Part shown: positions 16,592 to 26,809 of the stretch, in pieces
Numbering within the stretch: the first letter of the stretch is position 1
Layout of the letters: each line of letters opens with the position of its first letter
Assembly: GCF_002272135.1 (NCBI RefSeq)
Contig: NZ_NPBF01000018.1
Coordinates: forward strand, 248,001 to 312,000
Direction: 5' to 3'
Source of the DNA: Virgibacillus sp. 7505
Lineage (GTDB): Bacteria; Bacillota; Bacilli; Bacillales; Amphibacillaceae
Length of the DNA stretch: 64,000 nt
Notes under the pieces: model-generated
What the model saw: only the letters and a program-made list of their open reading frames with translations
Told to the model about the DNA's origin: nothing
The model's database searches: none
Made by a program: the position numbers and the translations under genes

Positions 16592-17665
16592 TTAGTTGAC
16601 TTCGACTGTCCAGCCGAATGTATCTTCCAGCTCACCTTTTTGAATGCCGACGATCGTATCATAGACACGCCTTGCAACTTCACCAGTGACGCCATTATTG
16701 ATCTCGTACGTTTCGCCTTCATAGAAGAGCTTGCCGACTGGGGAGATGACTGCTGCTGTCCCAGTACCGAACGCTTCTTCCAGTTTGCCTTCTTTCTGCG
16801 CTTGAACCACTTCCGCAATAGAAACACGGCGTTCTGTTACTGGATAACCCCAATGTTTCAGCAACTGCAGGACACTGTCGCGTGTAACTCCCTGAAGGAT
16901 GCTGCCGTTCAGCTGTGGTGTAACAATCTCGCCATCAATTTTAAAGAATACATTCATACTCCCTACTTCTTCGATGTATTTCTTCTCGACACCATCCAGC
17001 CAAAGTACCTGAGAGAAGCCAGAGGCGGCTGCCACTTCTTGCGCCTTAAGGCTTGCAGCATAGTTTCCGCCGGTTTTCGCATCGCCTGTACCGCCTTTGA
17101 CTGCACGTACATAGTCATTCTCCACTGCAATGCTTACCGGGTTGATACCTTCTTTGTAGTAAGCCCCTACAGGAGATAGAATGATGATGAACTTGTAGCT
17201 GACAGATGCAGCTACGCCAAGGAACGGCTCCGTCGAAATGATGAACGGACGGATATAAAGTGAAGTTCCTTCTGCAGTCGGGATCCAATCTTTCTCGACC
17301 GAAATAAGCTGTCGCAATGCTTCTAGCGCTAATTCTTCATCTAATCGTGGAATGCACAGTCTGTCGTTTGAACGATTCATACGTTCAAAGTTTTTATCCG
17401 GACGGAACAGCAATACTTTTCCTTCCTTGGTTACATAGGCTTTCAAGCCTTCAAAAACCGTCTGGCCATAATGGAAACACATGGCTGCCGGATCCAATTC
17501 CAGCGGTGCGTACGGTACGATCTGTGGATCGTGCCATCCTGTATCGACTGAGTAATCCATCGTGAACATATGGTCGGTGAACACCTTACCGAATTGAAGC
17601 GTGCTTGCTTCCGGTTTCTGTTTTAAATTTTCGCTGCGTGTAAATGCAAAGGTTTGTTGTTTCAA
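16592..17665 (-). CDS. ilvE: Branched-chain amino acid aminotransferase
   Basis: This 357-residue PLP enzyme interconverts leucine, isoleucine and valine with their 2-oxo acids. The fold-type IV motifs are present: FEGLKAY near residue 72, IRPF near 139, the PLP-binding lysine in AKTGGNYAASL (about residue 197), and a C-terminal GTGTAAVISP loop. Length fits the large (YbgE/YwaA) class of about 360. The start is TTG, chosen because AGGGAG is seven bases upstream and the N-terminus aligns with the family. It is monocistronic. No T-box or CodY box could be recognised upstream. Confidence 0.94.
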   Translation of the reverse strand: MKQQTFAFTRSENLKQKPEASTLQFGKVFTDHMFTMDYSVDTGWHDPQIVPYAPLELDPAAMCFHYGQTVFEGLKAYVTKEGKVLLFRPDKNFERMNRSNDRLCIPRLDEELALEALRQLISVEKDWIPTAEGTSLYIRPFIISTEPFLGVAASVSYKFIIILSPVGAYYKEGINPVSIAVENDYVRAVKGGTGDAKTGGNYAASLKAQEVAAASGFSQVLWLDGVEKKYIEEVGSMNVFFKIDGEIVTPQLNGSILQGVTRDSVLQLLKHWGYPVTERRVSIAEVVQAQKEGKLEEAFGTGTAAVISPVGKLFYEGETYEINNGVTGEVARRVYDTIVGIQKGELEDTFGWTVEVN

Positions 17666-17878
17666 AGCTAGGACTCCCTGTCATTTAAGATTTTCTTTCT
17701 CTTTTCCAGTTGAATTGTTCCTAATGATAGAATATTGCGACAACAATATCTTATCAACAGATTATATAGGAGTTTGCGAACAGTTTCAACCTAAAATTTT
17801 AACAAAACTGCATTCTGTATGTTAGGATAAACAAAGATAAGGGAAAAGAAAAGCACATACATAAAGGAGGGACGGCGC

Positions 17879-18187
17879 ATGGAAACGGGTACAATCATGT
17901 GGATCATCTGCGGTATCATTGTTATCGGCGCACTTGCAATCGCTGCTGTTATGATCATGAAAGCTGTTAAATCAATGCTCGCAACAAAGAATAAAATCAA
18001 TAAGACAATGGCACCGATGCAAGCGGATATGCAGACAATCAAGCAAGAGCAGACAGTTTTGCAGCAGCATCAGAAAGAAATCCAGTCTAATGTTCAATCG
18101 ATTACGGAAGGTTCGAAGACGGTTATTTCTTCCATTAAACAAGCACCTTCTGCATTGAAAGAGCAATTCAAACAAACACAGTTTTAA
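17879..18187 (+). CDS. Small membrane-anchored coiled-coil protein
   Basis: This 102-residue protein begins with one hydrophobic helix (about residues 5-27) followed by a Gln- and Lys-rich, probably coiled-coil region to the end. It resembles in layout the DUF948/YtxG type of Bacillus general-stress proteins but is not confidently a member. The ribosome-binding site AAAGGAGG is excellent, eight bases from the ATG, so it is certainly translated. It lies alone between ilvE and hemAT with its own terminator. No function can be assigned. Confidence 0.7.
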   Translation: METGTIMWIICGIIVIGALAIAAVMIMKAVKSMLATKNKINKTMAPMQADMQTIKQEQTVLQQHQKEIQSNVQSITEGSKTVISSIKQAPSALKEQFKQTQF

Positions 18188-18194
18188 GACAAAC

Positions 18195-18220
18195 AACCAG
18201 CAGTCATTTGACTGCTGGTT
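18195..18220. terminator. Bidirectional terminator between the coiled-coil gene and hemAT
   Basis: An 11-bp stem (AACCAGCAGTC and complement, 4-nt loop) is followed by TTTTCTTT on the plus strand. The convergent hemAT gene ends five bases later. Confidence 0.85.
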
Positions 18221-18224
18221 TTCT

Positions 18225-19520
18225 TTATGCTTCCGTAAGTTCATTCAATTGGCGCAGTACGGTTTCTGCCTGTTGCATAGCACCTTTCACATCCATAAGC
18301 TCCCCAGTGAATTCCTTGATGCTTTCTTCTGTACGGCTGCTTATTTGTTCATTACTATGTGAATGCGTCATGATATTCTCAAACTTTGTCGTAACATTCC
18401 CCAGCTGTTGCGTACCATTTGCAATCAAATCCTCTGCTGTCTCCATGAATTTGCTCACATTATTAATCTGGGAATGCGTATCTTGAATCAGCGCTGTTAC
18501 ATCGGAAACAGATGATTTCGTTTCTTCCGCCAGTTTCCGGACCTCGCTCGCTACGACGGCAAACCCTTTCCCTTGTTCACCTGCCCGTGCCGATTCAATC
18601 GAAGCATTAAGAGAAAGAAGGTTCGTCTGTTCAGCAATACCTTCCACTAACACTACAATACTGCCTATCTTAGCAGCTGCTGCCTCCAAATCAGTTAGTT
18701 CCTTTTGCACCATATCCATTTGCTCGCCGATTCGGTGCATCCGCTGCTGCTGGGATGCCAGACCCGCTTGTCCTTGTTCAGAATGGTTCACCACTTCTTT
18801 TGCTGTCTGTTTTGTTTCATTACTCTGTTGGGTCAATGTTGCTGAGAATGCAACAAGCTCTTCGACAGCTCGGTTCACCTGCAGGAATATGCTTGTGAGG
18901 CTCTCGGAGGTAGCTTGGATTCTTTCATATAATGTATCCTGCTTCTCGATATGTTCAATATGTACACGTTCATGTTCTGTATTATAAGCATCCAACACAA
19001 TTTGCTGTTCTATGTTAAAGATCTTTGTTGTGGCAAGTACGGCTGAGCGGTAGGCTCCGAAGTCATGGAGATGCTGTTCGAATATGGATAGCATCTGCTG
19101 CAGGAGATCCTGGAAAGCTCCCATATACCACTTTGGTTCCAGTCCAATTTTTGCATGAATCAACGCGATACGTTTGCGTTTCTCTACATAATCAGCATCC
19201 ACTTTCCCATCAAACATTTCCTGTATATGCCGCTTAAGCGTCTGCTTCAATCTTTCAACGGAACTATTGCTTTCAATGATTGTGAGCAAATTGTTCTGAT
19301 TGGTGATGTTTTGATAAAAACGGCTGACGATACTTTCAATCTCCGAACATACTAGTGGCTGTAATCCTGTTAAAACGCGCAAATCATCTTCTGACAGATG
19401 AATCATATCAAGCTGTTTTTTCAGTTCGCCTTCAATCTTCAATGTTACGTTTGCTTCTCTAGATAAATTAGTTTGTTCCACTTTTTCTGCATTTCTCTCT
19501 TTTTTGCGTTTCAATAACAT
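18225..19520 (-). CDS. hemAT: Heme-based aerotactic transducer HemAT (globin-coupled MCP)
   Basis: This 431-residue soluble oxygen sensor has an N-terminal globin domain (about residues 35-180) with the proximal heme ligand at His122 in ALIHAKIGL, where the B. subtilis protein has His123. A methyl-accepting signalling domain follows; its highly conserved hairpin tip ([20 protein letters not shown]) lies near residue 300. There are no membrane segments, as expected for this family. Oxygen binding to heme changes CheA activity and gives aerotaxis. The start is the ATG at 19520 behind GAGGAGG; the frame runs nine codons further without a site. It is monocistronic. Confidence 0.95.
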   Translation of the reverse strand: MLLKRKKERNAEKVEQTNLSREANVTLKIEGELKKQLDMIHLSEDDLRVLTGLQPLVCSEIESIVSRFYQNITNQNNLLTIIESNSSVERLKQTLKRHIQEMFDGKVDADYVEKRKRIALIHAKIGLEPKWYMGAFQDLLQQMLSIFEQHLHDFGAYRSAVLATTKIFNIEQQIVLDAYNTEHERVHIEHIEKQDTLYERIQATSESLTSIFLQVNRAVEELVAFSATLTQQSNETKQTAKEVVNHSEQGQAGLASQQQRMHRIGEQMDMVQKELTDLEAAAAKIGSIVVLVEGIAEQTNLLSLNASIESARAGEQGKGFAVVASEVRKLAEETKSSVSDVTALIQDTHSQINNVSKFMETAEDLIANGTQQLGNVTTKFENIMTHSHSNEQISSRTEESIKEFTGELMDVKGAMQQAETVLRQLNELTEA

Positions 19521-19653
19521 GCTGATCCTCCTCGATGAATCCCCCATTCCTTGTATATCGGTTGAATATCAATAATTTGAAGGCGTTCTTCCAAAATACT
19601 GGCAGGAGATCTGACAAGTTGCTGGCTTGCGTTCCATTATGGCTGCATAATAA

Positions 19654-19686
19654 AAGCAGAACCTCCGTTAAACGGAAATTCTGCTT
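19654..19686 (-). terminator. Terminator of the gltAB operon
   Basis: An outer stem AAGCAGAA/TTCTGCTT with an inner TCCGT/ACGGA stem lies just after the small-subunit stop codon. The following minus-strand T-run is short. Confidence 0.7.
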
Positions 19687-19691
19687 GATAT

Positions 19692-21176
19692 TTAAGGTAA
19701 GACAGTCTCACCCATAAGCTGAAGATCAACCTGTTTGGCAACGTCCCTGCCTTCGTTGATAGCCCAAACGATCAGACTTTGTCCGCGGCGGGCATCGCCG
19801 GCAGCGAATACTTTATCGACATTCGTGCGATAATCTCCGTAGGCTGCTTCTACGCGTTTGTTTGGTGTTACATTAACACCAAACTCTGTAAGCAACGGCG
19901 TTTCAGTACCTTCGAAGCCGATGGCGATCAACACAAGCTCAGCAGGCCATACTTTCTCAGATCCTTCAACTTCCTGGTAAACGAACATGCCTTTCTCATT
20001 ACGTACTTTCTGCATATCGATTGTATGCAATTCCTTAAGATTGCCTTGCTCATCCTTGACGAATTTCGTTGTCTGGATAGAGTATTGGCGCGGGTCTTCC
20101 CCGTAAACCGCTTTTGCTTCTTTATGCGCATATTCCAAACCGAATACGTGTGGATACTCCGGCCATTGGTTATCAGCACTGCGAGCAAGCGGCAGCTGTG
20201 GGTGTTTCCCGAATTGCGTAACGCTTTTTGCGCCTTGACGGACAGCTGTAGCGATACAATCCGCACCAGTATCTCCGCCGCCAATAACGATGACATCTTT
20301 GCCAGCTGCATCGAACTCCGGCTGAACAGCTTGTATCTCATCAAGCAGAGCTTTTGTCGAAACGGTCAGATAATCCATTGCAATATGAACACCTTTGGAT
20401 TCTCTTCCTTCGATCACAAGATCGCGCTGCTGTTGAGCTCCAGTACAAAGAATGACAGCATCGTATTGGTCACGAAGCTCTTCAGCAAGGATGTCCTTGC
20501 CGATTTCTGTATTCAAAACAAAGTCGATACCTTCCTGACGCAGTAAGTTGATACGACGTTCCACGACTTCTTTTTCCAGCTTCATGTTTGGAATACCATA
20601 CATAAGCAATCCGCCAGCACGATCAGCACGCTCGTATACGGTTACTGTGTGCCCAGCTTGGTTCAGCTGATCCGCACTAGCCATACCGGCAGGTCCAGAT
20701 CCGATAATTGCGACCTTTTTACCCGAACGCTTTTGTGGAATGCGCGGTGTAATCCAGCCATTTTCAAAGCCTTTATCGATGATTGCACGTTCTATATTCT
20801 TGATGGCAACTGCAGGATCGCTGATTGCTACCGTACAGGAACCTTCACAAGGAGCCGGGCAGACACGGCCAGTGAATTCAGGGAAATTATTCGTCAGCAT
20901 CAATCTTTCTAATGCTTCTTTCCATTTCCCCTTGTACACAAGGTCGTTCCATTCCGGAATCAAGTTGTAAATAGGACAGCCAGATGTAGCGCCGCCAATC
21001 TCCATACCGATGTGACAGAACGGTGTACCGCAGTCCATGCAGCGGGCTCCTTGTGTCTTCAGCGTAGCATCAGAGAAAGGAGCGGCGTATTCGTTCCAGT
21101 CCCGGGTCCGTGTCTTTGGATCGCGTTCATTTGCTTCTTCTCTTTTGTAGTCGATAAATCCGGTTGCTTTCCCCAT
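19692..21176 (-). CDS. gltB: Glutamate synthase, small (beta) subunit
   Basis: This 494-residue subunit transfers electrons from NADPH through FAD to the large subunit. The N-terminal cysteine clusters for [4Fe-4S] centres are visible (CMDCGTPFCH near residue 47; CPAPCEGSC near 106). The first dinucleotide fold is at IIGSGPAGMASA (about 153) and the second at VIGGGDTGADC (about 295). The C-terminal GDARRG motif (about 465) is the FAD-binding end. It is the second gene of the operon, 15 bases after the large subunit. Bacillus nomenclature is used (gltA large, gltB small); in enteric bacteria this is gltD. Confidence 0.96.
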   Translation of the reverse strand: MGKATGFIDYKREEANERDPKTRTRDWNEYAAPFSDATLKTQGARCMDCGTPFCHIGMEIGGATSGCPIYNLIPEWNDLVYKGKWKEALERLMLTNNFPEFTGRVCPAPCEGSCTVAISDPAVAIKNIERAIIDKGFENGWITPRIPQKRSGKKVAIIGSGPAGMASADQLNQAGHTVTVYERADRAGGLLMYGIPNMKLEKEVVERRINLLRQEGIDFVLNTEIGKDILAEELRDQYDAVILCTGAQQQRDLVIEGRESKGVHIAMDYLTVSTKALLDEIQAVQPEFDAAGKDVIVIGGGDTGADCIATAVRQGAKSVTQFGKHPQLPLARSADNQWPEYPHVFGLEYAHKEAKAVYGEDPRQYSIQTTKFVKDEQGNLKELHTIDMQKVRNEKGMFVYQEVEGSEKVWPAELVLIAIGFEGTETPLLTEFGVNVTPNKRVEAAYGDYRTNVDKVFAAGDARRGQSLIVWAINEGRDVAKQVDLQLMGETVLP

Positions 21177-21191
21177 ACTTCCACCTCTTTC

Positions 21192-24100
21192 TTAATGTAC
21201 TGCTGCAGGTTTCTCGGATTCTTTTACTGGTTTTGGCTGCTGGTTTTTCAATACGAATGCTTCCATGACAGCCTCTTCCTGCGATAGTCCAAGTTCACGC
21301 TGTGCATCGATTTGATGCATCATGCTACGGTAATCGATTGGAATAACTTTTACAAAGTATGCCAGTTCTGCTTCCCAGTTTTCCAGGATGAAGGATGCTT
21401 TTTCACTATCTGTGTAAGCAGCATGCTTCTCGATCGTGCTGCGAAGCTCCGCAATTTCCCTCTCATCAGACAATTGTTCAAAGTCGATCATTTCTGTATT
21501 GCAAAGCTGTTTGAATGCTTCCCGATCAGCCGTATGAATGTAAGCAATTCCGCCCGACATTCCCGCAGCAAAGTTTTTGCCAACTTCACCAAGTATGACA
21601 ACTTTACCGCCAGTCATATATTCACAGCCATGCTCTCCGATTCCTTCTACAACAGCTGTTGCTCCACTATTTCGGACAGCAAAACGTTCACCTGCCATAC
21701 CGTTGATATATGCTTCACCAGAAGTCGCTCCATACAATGCAACATTACCGGCAATAACGTGCTGAGCAGCGGATACTTGGAATCCAGCTGGTTTCTTGAC
21801 GATCAATTTCGCGCCGGACAAACCTTTACCGACATAGTCATTGGCATCTCCCGTAACTTTCAAGGTCATACCCTTCGGTGTAAATGCACCAAAGCTCTGG
21901 CCTGCTGAACCATTGAAATGCAGATTAACAGTATCTTCCGGAAGCCCTGCTTCAGCAAATTTCCTGCTGATTTCACTGCCAGCAAGTGTTCCGGCTACAC
22001 GGTTGATATTGCGGATTGGAAGCTCCAGATTCACTTGCTCCTTGCCAGATAATGCTTTTTCAAGATGCGGCAGGATATCTGTCGTATCCAATGCGATATC
22101 GATCTTATGGTTCTGCGGCGTATTGTAAGTCCGAGCTCCATCGATCTGATGCAGCAATCTGCTTAAATCCAGCTGTCCTGCTTTCCAATGCGATTGTGCT
22201 CGTTCCGAAACTTCAAGTACATCTGTACGGCCGACCATTTCCTCCATTGTGCGGAAACCAAGCTCAGCCATGATTTCTCTTACTTCCTGTGCGATGAATG
22301 TCATGAAGTTTACGACATGATCCGGGTCCCCCATGAATTTCTTACGAAGCTCAGGGTTTTGCGTCGCGATACCAACTGGACATGTGTCGATATGACAAAC
22401 ACGCATCATAACACAGCCAAGAACAACTAATGGCGCTGTTGCAAATCCGTACTCCTCTGCTCCGAGCAATGCTGCCATGACAACATCACGGCCAGTCATC
22501 AATTTACCGTCAGTCTCCAAACGGACACGGTCACGCAAACCATTCAGCATAAGTGTCTGGTGTGCTTCCGCCAATCCGATCTCCCATGGCAGACCAGCGT
22601 GCTTGATGCTAGTTTTCGGTGATGCTCCTGTTCCGCCGTCATAACCACTGATGACGATGACATCTGCGGCACCTTTTGCTACACCGGCAGCAATTGTGCC
22701 GACGCCGCCTTTGGCAACTAATTTAACACTGATTCTTGCATCGCTATTCGCATTTTTTAAGTCGTGGATGAGCTGAGCCAGATCCTCGATGCTGTAGATA
22801 TCATGATGCGGAGGTGGAGAAATCAAACCAACTCCTGGAGTCGATTTTCGAACGTCTGCAACCCATGGATACACTTTCTTTCCTGGCAGCTGTCCGCCTT
22901 CCCCAGGTTTTGCACCTTGCGCCACTTTGATTTGAAGCTCATTTGCCTGCACTAGATAAGAGCTCATAACTCCGAAACGGCCAGAAGCAATCTGCTTGAT
23001 GGCACTTCGGCGTGAATCTCCGTTTTCATCTAGCCTATAGCGCTTCGCGTTTTCGCCACCCTCACCACTATTACTTTTTCCGCCTAGACGGTTCATTGCG
23101 ATGGCCAATGCTTCATGTGCTTCCTCACTGATCGAGCCGAATGACATAGCACCTGTCTTGAAGCGTGTCACAATGCTTTCAACCGATTCGACTTCTTCAA
23201 GCGGAATCGGATTGGACTTCTTGAAATCGAATAAGTTACGAAGGAAACCGAGCCGTTCTTTATCGGCAGCTTCGGTGTATTCCTTGAACAGCTCATAGTT
23301 ATCACGGCGGCATGCCCATTGTAGCGTATGGATCGTTTTCGGGTTGAACGCATGATGCTCGCCGTTTTTACGCCATTGGTATTCACTGCCTGTTTCCAAG
23401 GCTGTGGTTGTTGATTTATAAGCTGCATGGTGGCGTTTTTTCGCTTCTTCAGCTATCGTCTTTAAGTCGATTCCATCAAGCTGGGAGGTTGTTCCTGTGA
23501 AGTACTTGGAAATAACACCATGACTGATACCGACTGCTTCGAAAATTTGTGCGCCGCGGTAGCTTTGTACGGTACTGATGCCCATCTTGGACATCACCTT
23601 GACAACACCCTCAGTCATTGCTGCTGCATATTGTCTGACGGCTTCCGGATAAGTCAGCGCGATATCGCCATTATCAATGCTTTCCTTCAGGGTTGCGTAT
23701 GCTAAATATGGATGAATAGCATCAGCACCATAACCTAGAAGCGTAGCCACATGATGCACTTCGCGAACTTCTCCGGCTGATGCAATCAAACTGACCTTCG
23801 TGCGAAGACCTTTCCGTACAAGATGCTGATGCAAGCCGCTTACAGCAAGCAAGGTTGGGATCGGAACATAGATATCAGACATGAGGCGATCTGTCAGCAC
23901 GAGTACACTGACACCTTTGCTGATCGCATCCTCTGCTTCCTGGAAAATTCGTTCCATACTCTTCTTCAGATTTTCTCCGAACAATGTATGAATTTCCTGC
24001 AGCTTGAAATTGCCGCTTGGTTCAGAAACTAGTTGTTCCAGCTGATTGTTCGTAATAACTGGTGAAGCTAACTTGATCCGTCTGCAATTCGTTTCATCCG

Positions 24101-25739
24101 GATGCAGCAGATTGCCTTCTTTTCCAAGATAAGATAGCGTGCTTGTAACGATTTGTTCCCGATAAGCATCAATCGGCGGGTTCGTTACCTGAGCAAACAG
24201 CTGCTTGAAATAAAAGAACAATGATTGCGGGCGGTCAGACAGCACGGCTAACGGTGTGTCATTCCCCATAGCCCCGATTGGGTCTTTGCCTTCTGATACA
24301 AGCGGAACAATATACTTCTGCACATCTTCATATGTGTAACCGAAAGCTTTTTGTTTTGTAATAAGGTCTTCAACAGCGCTATCGTCAGAAACAGTCTGAT
24401 CATGGAGTTCCACAATGTTCTCATCCAGCCACTGCTGATAAGGTGCTTCTGCTGCCATTTCCTGCTTTATTTCCTCATCAGGAATCAAACGGCCTTGCTC
24501 CATATCCAGTAGAAGCATCTTGCCAGGGCTAAGACGATCTTTCAATAGGACGTTCTCTTCTTCTACATCAAGCACACCTACCTCTGAAGATAGGATGAGA
24601 TGGTCATCTTTCGTTACGTAATATCGTCCTGGACGCAGACCATTACGGTCAAGAACCGCACCAATTTGTTTTCCATTCGTAAATGAAATGGCTGTCGGGC
24701 CATCCCATGGCTCCATCAATGTGCTATGATAAGCGTAAAAAGCGCGTTTTTCCTTATCCATATAGGGGTTCTTATCCCATGGTTCAGGAATCATCATCAT
24801 CGCAGCGTGAGCCGGTTTACGGCCAGCAAGCACGAAGAACTCAAAAGCATTATCCATGATGGAAGAATCGCTTCCGTCTGTATCAAGAATCGGCAGGATC
24901 TTTTCTGTGTCTTTGCCGAATGCTTTCGATACTAACTGCTTTTGGCGGGCACGCATCCAGTTGACGTTCCCTTGCAGTGTATTGATCTCTCCATTATGAA
25001 TCAGGTAGCGGTTTGGATGGGCCCGTTCCCAGCTTGGGAATGTATTTGTACTGAAACGGGAGTGTACAAGTGCAAATGCACTTTCGAATAATGGGTCCTG
25101 CAAGTCCAAGTAGAACTGATCCACTTGCACAGAAGTCAGCATTCCTTTATAGACGATCGTCTCACTGGAGAAGCTGGCAAAATACAAATGCTGCTGCATT
25201 TCTTTCGCTTCGTTTTCCGCCTGTTTGCGGATGACATACAGCTTACGCTCGAATGGAAGACCTTTTTCTGTGTTCTCTCCTTTGCCGACGAAAAGCTGAC
25301 GGACGAAAGGTTTTACATCCTTCGCCATGATGCCGATGTGCGTGTCATCGACAGGTACCGTGCGCCAGCCGATTACGTGCTGACCTTCTGCTTCTACAAA
25401 GGCGGTGATTTTACTTTCCAGCTCTTCCTGCTGAGCATCCTGTGTGTTGAAGAAAATCATGGCAACGCCGTATGAACCAGGCTCCGGTAACGAAAATTCA
25501 GTCTTTTCGGAAAAATAACGGTGTGGCAGCTGCACCATGATACCCGCTCCGTCCCCTGATGCAGGATCGCTCCCTTGCCCGCCGCGGTGATCCAGCTGAC
25601 ACAACAGCTGTAATCCTTTTTGGACAATATAATGGGCGGCTTTACCTTTCATATGCGCGTACAAACCGATTCCGCACGCGTCGTGCTCAAATTCCGGTCG
25701 GTATAAGCCTTGTGCTTTTGGTAGGAAATGAAATGCCAT
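21192..25739 (-). CDS. gltA: Glutamate synthase, large (alpha) subunit
   Basis: This 1515-residue subunit makes two glutamates from glutamine and 2-oxoglutarate. With the start at 25739 (GAGGGA upstream) the catalytic cysteine of the glutaminase domain is Cys22 in HDACGIG, preceded by a propeptide that is presumably removed, as in B. subtilis. The order is glutamine amidotransferase (to about 420), central domain, FMN/[3Fe-4S] synthase domain (about 840-1200, with CHIDTCPVGIATQ near 1135) and the C-terminal GXGXG beta-helix (about 1260-1480). The frame extends 26 codons further upstream, over the promoter. Divergent gltC and a GltC box indicate control by 2-oxoglutarate and glutamate. Confidence 0.97.
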   Translation of the reverse strand: MAFHFLPKAQGLYRPEFEHDACGIGLYAHMKGKAAHYIVQKGLQLLCQLDHRGGQGSDPASGDGAGIMVQLPHRYFSEKTEFSLPEPGSYGVAMIFFNTQDAQQEELESKITAFVEAEGQHVIGWRTVPVDDTHIGIMAKDVKPFVRQLFVGKGENTEKGLPFERKLYVIRKQAENEAKEMQQHLYFASFSSETIVYKGMLTSVQVDQFYLDLQDPLFESAFALVHSRFSTNTFPSWERAHPNRYLIHNGEINTLQGNVNWMRARQKQLVSKAFGKDTEKILPILDTDGSDSSIMDNAFEFFVLAGRKPAHAAMMMIPEPWDKNPYMDKEKRAFYAYHSTLMEPWDGPTAISFTNGKQIGAVLDRNGLRPGRYYVTKDDHLILSSEVGVLDVEEENVLLKDRLSPGKMLLLDMEQGRLIPDEEIKQEMAAEAPYQQWLDENIVELHDQTVSDDSAVEDLITKQKAFGYTYEDVQKYIVPLVSEGKDPIGAMGNDTPLAVLSDRPQSLFFYFKQLFAQVTNPPIDAYREQIVTSTLSYLGKEGNLLHPDETNCRRIKLASPVITNNQLEQLVSEPSGNFKLQEIHTLFGENLKKSMERIFQEAEDAISKGVSVLVLTDRLMSDIYVPIPTLLAVSGLHQHLVRKGLRTKVSLIASAGEVREVHHVATLLGYGADAIHPYLAYATLKESIDNGDIALTYPEAVRQYAAAMTEGVVKVMSKMGISTVQSYRGAQIFEAVGISHGVISKYFTGTTSQLDGIDLKTIAEEAKKRHHAAYKSTTTALETGSEYQWRKNGEHHAFNPKTIHTLQWACRRDNYELFKEYTEAADKERLGFLRNLFDFKKSNPIPLEEVESVESIVTRFKTGAMSFGSISEEAHEALAIAMNRLGGKSNSGEGGENAKRYRLDENGDSRRSAIKQIASGRFGVMSSYLVQANELQIKVAQGAKPGEGGQLPGKKVYPWVADVRKSTPGVGLISPPPHHDIYSIEDLAQLIHDLKNANSDARISVKLVAKGGVGTIAAGVAKGAADVIVISGYDGGTGASPKTSIKHAGLPWEIGLAEAHQTLMLNGLRDRVRLETDGKLMTGRDVVMAALLGAEEYGFATAPLVVLGCVMMRVCHIDTCPVGIATQNPELRKKFMGDPDHVVNFMTFIAQEVREIMAELGFRTMEEMVGRTDVLEVSERAQSHWKAGQLDLSRLLHQIDGARTYNTPQNHKIDIALDTTDILPHLEKALSGKEQVNLELPIRNINRVAGTLAGSEISRKFAEAGLPEDTVNLHFNGSAGQSFGAFTPKGMTLKVTGDANDYVGKGLSGAKLIVKKPAGFQVSAAQHVIAGNVALYGATSGEAYINGMAGERFAVRNSGATAVVEGIGEHGCEYMTGGKVVILGEVGKNFAAGMSGGIAYIHTADREAFKQLCNTEMIDFEQLSDEREIAELRSTIEKHAAYTDSEKASFILENWEAELAYFVKVIPIDYRSMMHQIDAQRELGLSQEEAVMEAFVLKNQQPKPVKESEKPAAVH

Positions 25740-25788
25740 TATTAATCCCTCACTCTCTGTCTCGAACCGACATGTTGTCTTATTAAAC

Positions 25789-25817
25789 ATTGTAGGTTTT
25801 CTAATTGATCGAAACAA
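25789..25817 (-). promoter_or_regulatory. Promoter of the gltAB operon
   Basis: On the minus strand TTGTTT (25812-25817) and TACAAT (25789-25794) are spaced by 17 bases, about 50 bases before the gltA start. The -35 is weak, which suits an activator-dependent promoter. Confidence 0.7.
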
Positions 25818-25838
25818 TATATAATTTAGATAGAATCA

Positions 25839-25853
25839 ATCTCATTTTGAGAT
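25839..25853. promoter_or_regulatory. GltC box (LysR-type activator site)
   Basis: The perfect 15-bp dyad ATCTCATTTTGAGAT has the T-N11-A form of LysR sites and matches the GltC box known from B. subtilis. It lies about 22 bases upstream of the gltA -35 and close before gltC, so it can serve activation of gltA and autorepression of gltC. Confidence 0.85.
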
Positions 25854-25871
25854 AGATCGGAGGATTATAGC

Positions 25872-26774
25872 ATGGAATTGCGTCAACTGCGCTATTTTAT
25901 CGAGGTTGCCAAGCGGGAGCATATGTCTGAAGCAGCTGAATATTTACTTGTTGCTCAGTCCGCCATCAGCCGCCAAATCAGTAATTTAGAGGATGAACTT
26001 GGAGTGGATCTGTTTGAACGGGAAGGCAGAAATGTCAAACTGACTAAAATCGGACGCACCTTCCTCTCTCATATTGAAACAGCTATGCAAGCAATCGATT
26101 ATGCCAAAAAGCAAATAGACGAACATTTGGATCCGGAGCGCGGGTCTATCAAAATCGGCTTTCCAACGAGCTTGGCTGGGCAGCTTTTGCCGACAGTTAT
26201 CTATTCATTCAAAGAAGCTTATCCGAATATCCAGTTCCAGCTACGCCAAGGAACGTATCAATTTCTGATTGAACAAGTGTCCCGCGGTGATATCGATATT
26301 GCTTTTATTGGCCCTGTACCGAGGGATCACGATCGAATTGATGGAGAAATTCTGTTTACAGAGAGCTTTTCAGCCCTCGTTCCAGTCGCTCACCGATTTG
26401 CTGAACGGGAGCAGCTGCATCTGAAGGATTTGCAGAGCGAGCAGTTCGTACTTTTCCCTGAAGGTTATAAACTGCGCCAGCTTGTGATGGATGGATGCAA
26501 AAAAGCTGGATTTGTACCGACTGTATCATCAGAAGGTGAAGATCTGGACGCTATAAAAGGACTCGTTGCAGCCGGCATCGGCATCACTATTTTGCCGGAA
26601 AGTACATTCTATGATGCTACGCCCAGGATGACTGCGAAAATTCCAATTACGTTTCCCGAAGTAAGGAGATCGGTCGGTGTCATCATGCCGCGAGAAAGAC
26701 AAGTAGCGCCGTCCGAAAGGTTATTCTACGAATTTGTCCGGGAATTCTTTTCCCGTTTACAGCAATTCAGATGA
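25872..26774 (+). CDS. gltC: LysR-type activator of glutamate synthase
   Basis: This 300-residue LysR regulator is exactly the length of B. subtilis GltC. The N-terminal winged helix-turn-helix (MELRQLRYFIEVAKREHMS...SAISRQISNLE) is followed by the effector-binding domain from about residue 90. Divergence from gltAB and the shared operator leave little doubt about its role: it activates gltAB when 2-oxoglutarate is plentiful and represses its own gene. The ATG follows GGAGG. It is monocistronic, ending at a bidirectional terminator. Confidence 0.95.
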   Translation: MELRQLRYFIEVAKREHMSEAAEYLLVAQSAISRQISNLEDELGVDLFEREGRNVKLTKIGRTFLSHIETAMQAIDYAKKQIDEHLDPERGSIKIGFPTSLAGQLLPTVIYSFKEAYPNIQFQLRQGTYQFLIEQVSRGDIDIAFIGPVPRDHDRIDGEILFTESFSALVPVAHRFAEREQLHLKDLQSEQFVLFPEGYKLRQLVMDGCKKAGFVPTVSSEGEDLDAIKGLVAAGIGITILPESTFYDATPRMTAKIPITFPEVRRSVGVIMPRERQVAPSERLFYEFVREFFSRLQQFR

Positions 26775-26809
26775 AAAAAGCGACTGTGCGTTATGCACAA
26801 TCGCTTTTT
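26775..26809. terminator. Bidirectional terminator between gltC and the 5'-3' exonuclease gene
   Basis: The stem AAAAAGCGACTGTGC/GCACAATCGCTTTTT has one mismatch and flanking T/A runs. It fills the whole gap between the two convergent stop codons. Confidence 0.88.

Noticed and set aside
17666-17878. Possible T-box or CodY control region for the branched-chain aminotransferase gene
   Set aside because: The region is short, lacks the T-box core and a leader terminator, and shows no convincing CodY motif.
19779-20546. Long open frame antisense to the glutamate synthase small subunit gene (about 255 codons)
   Set aside because: It lies wholly inside a certain gene, has no ribosome-binding site, and its product is low-complexity Phe/Cys/Arg-rich, the typical shadow of a conserved gene.
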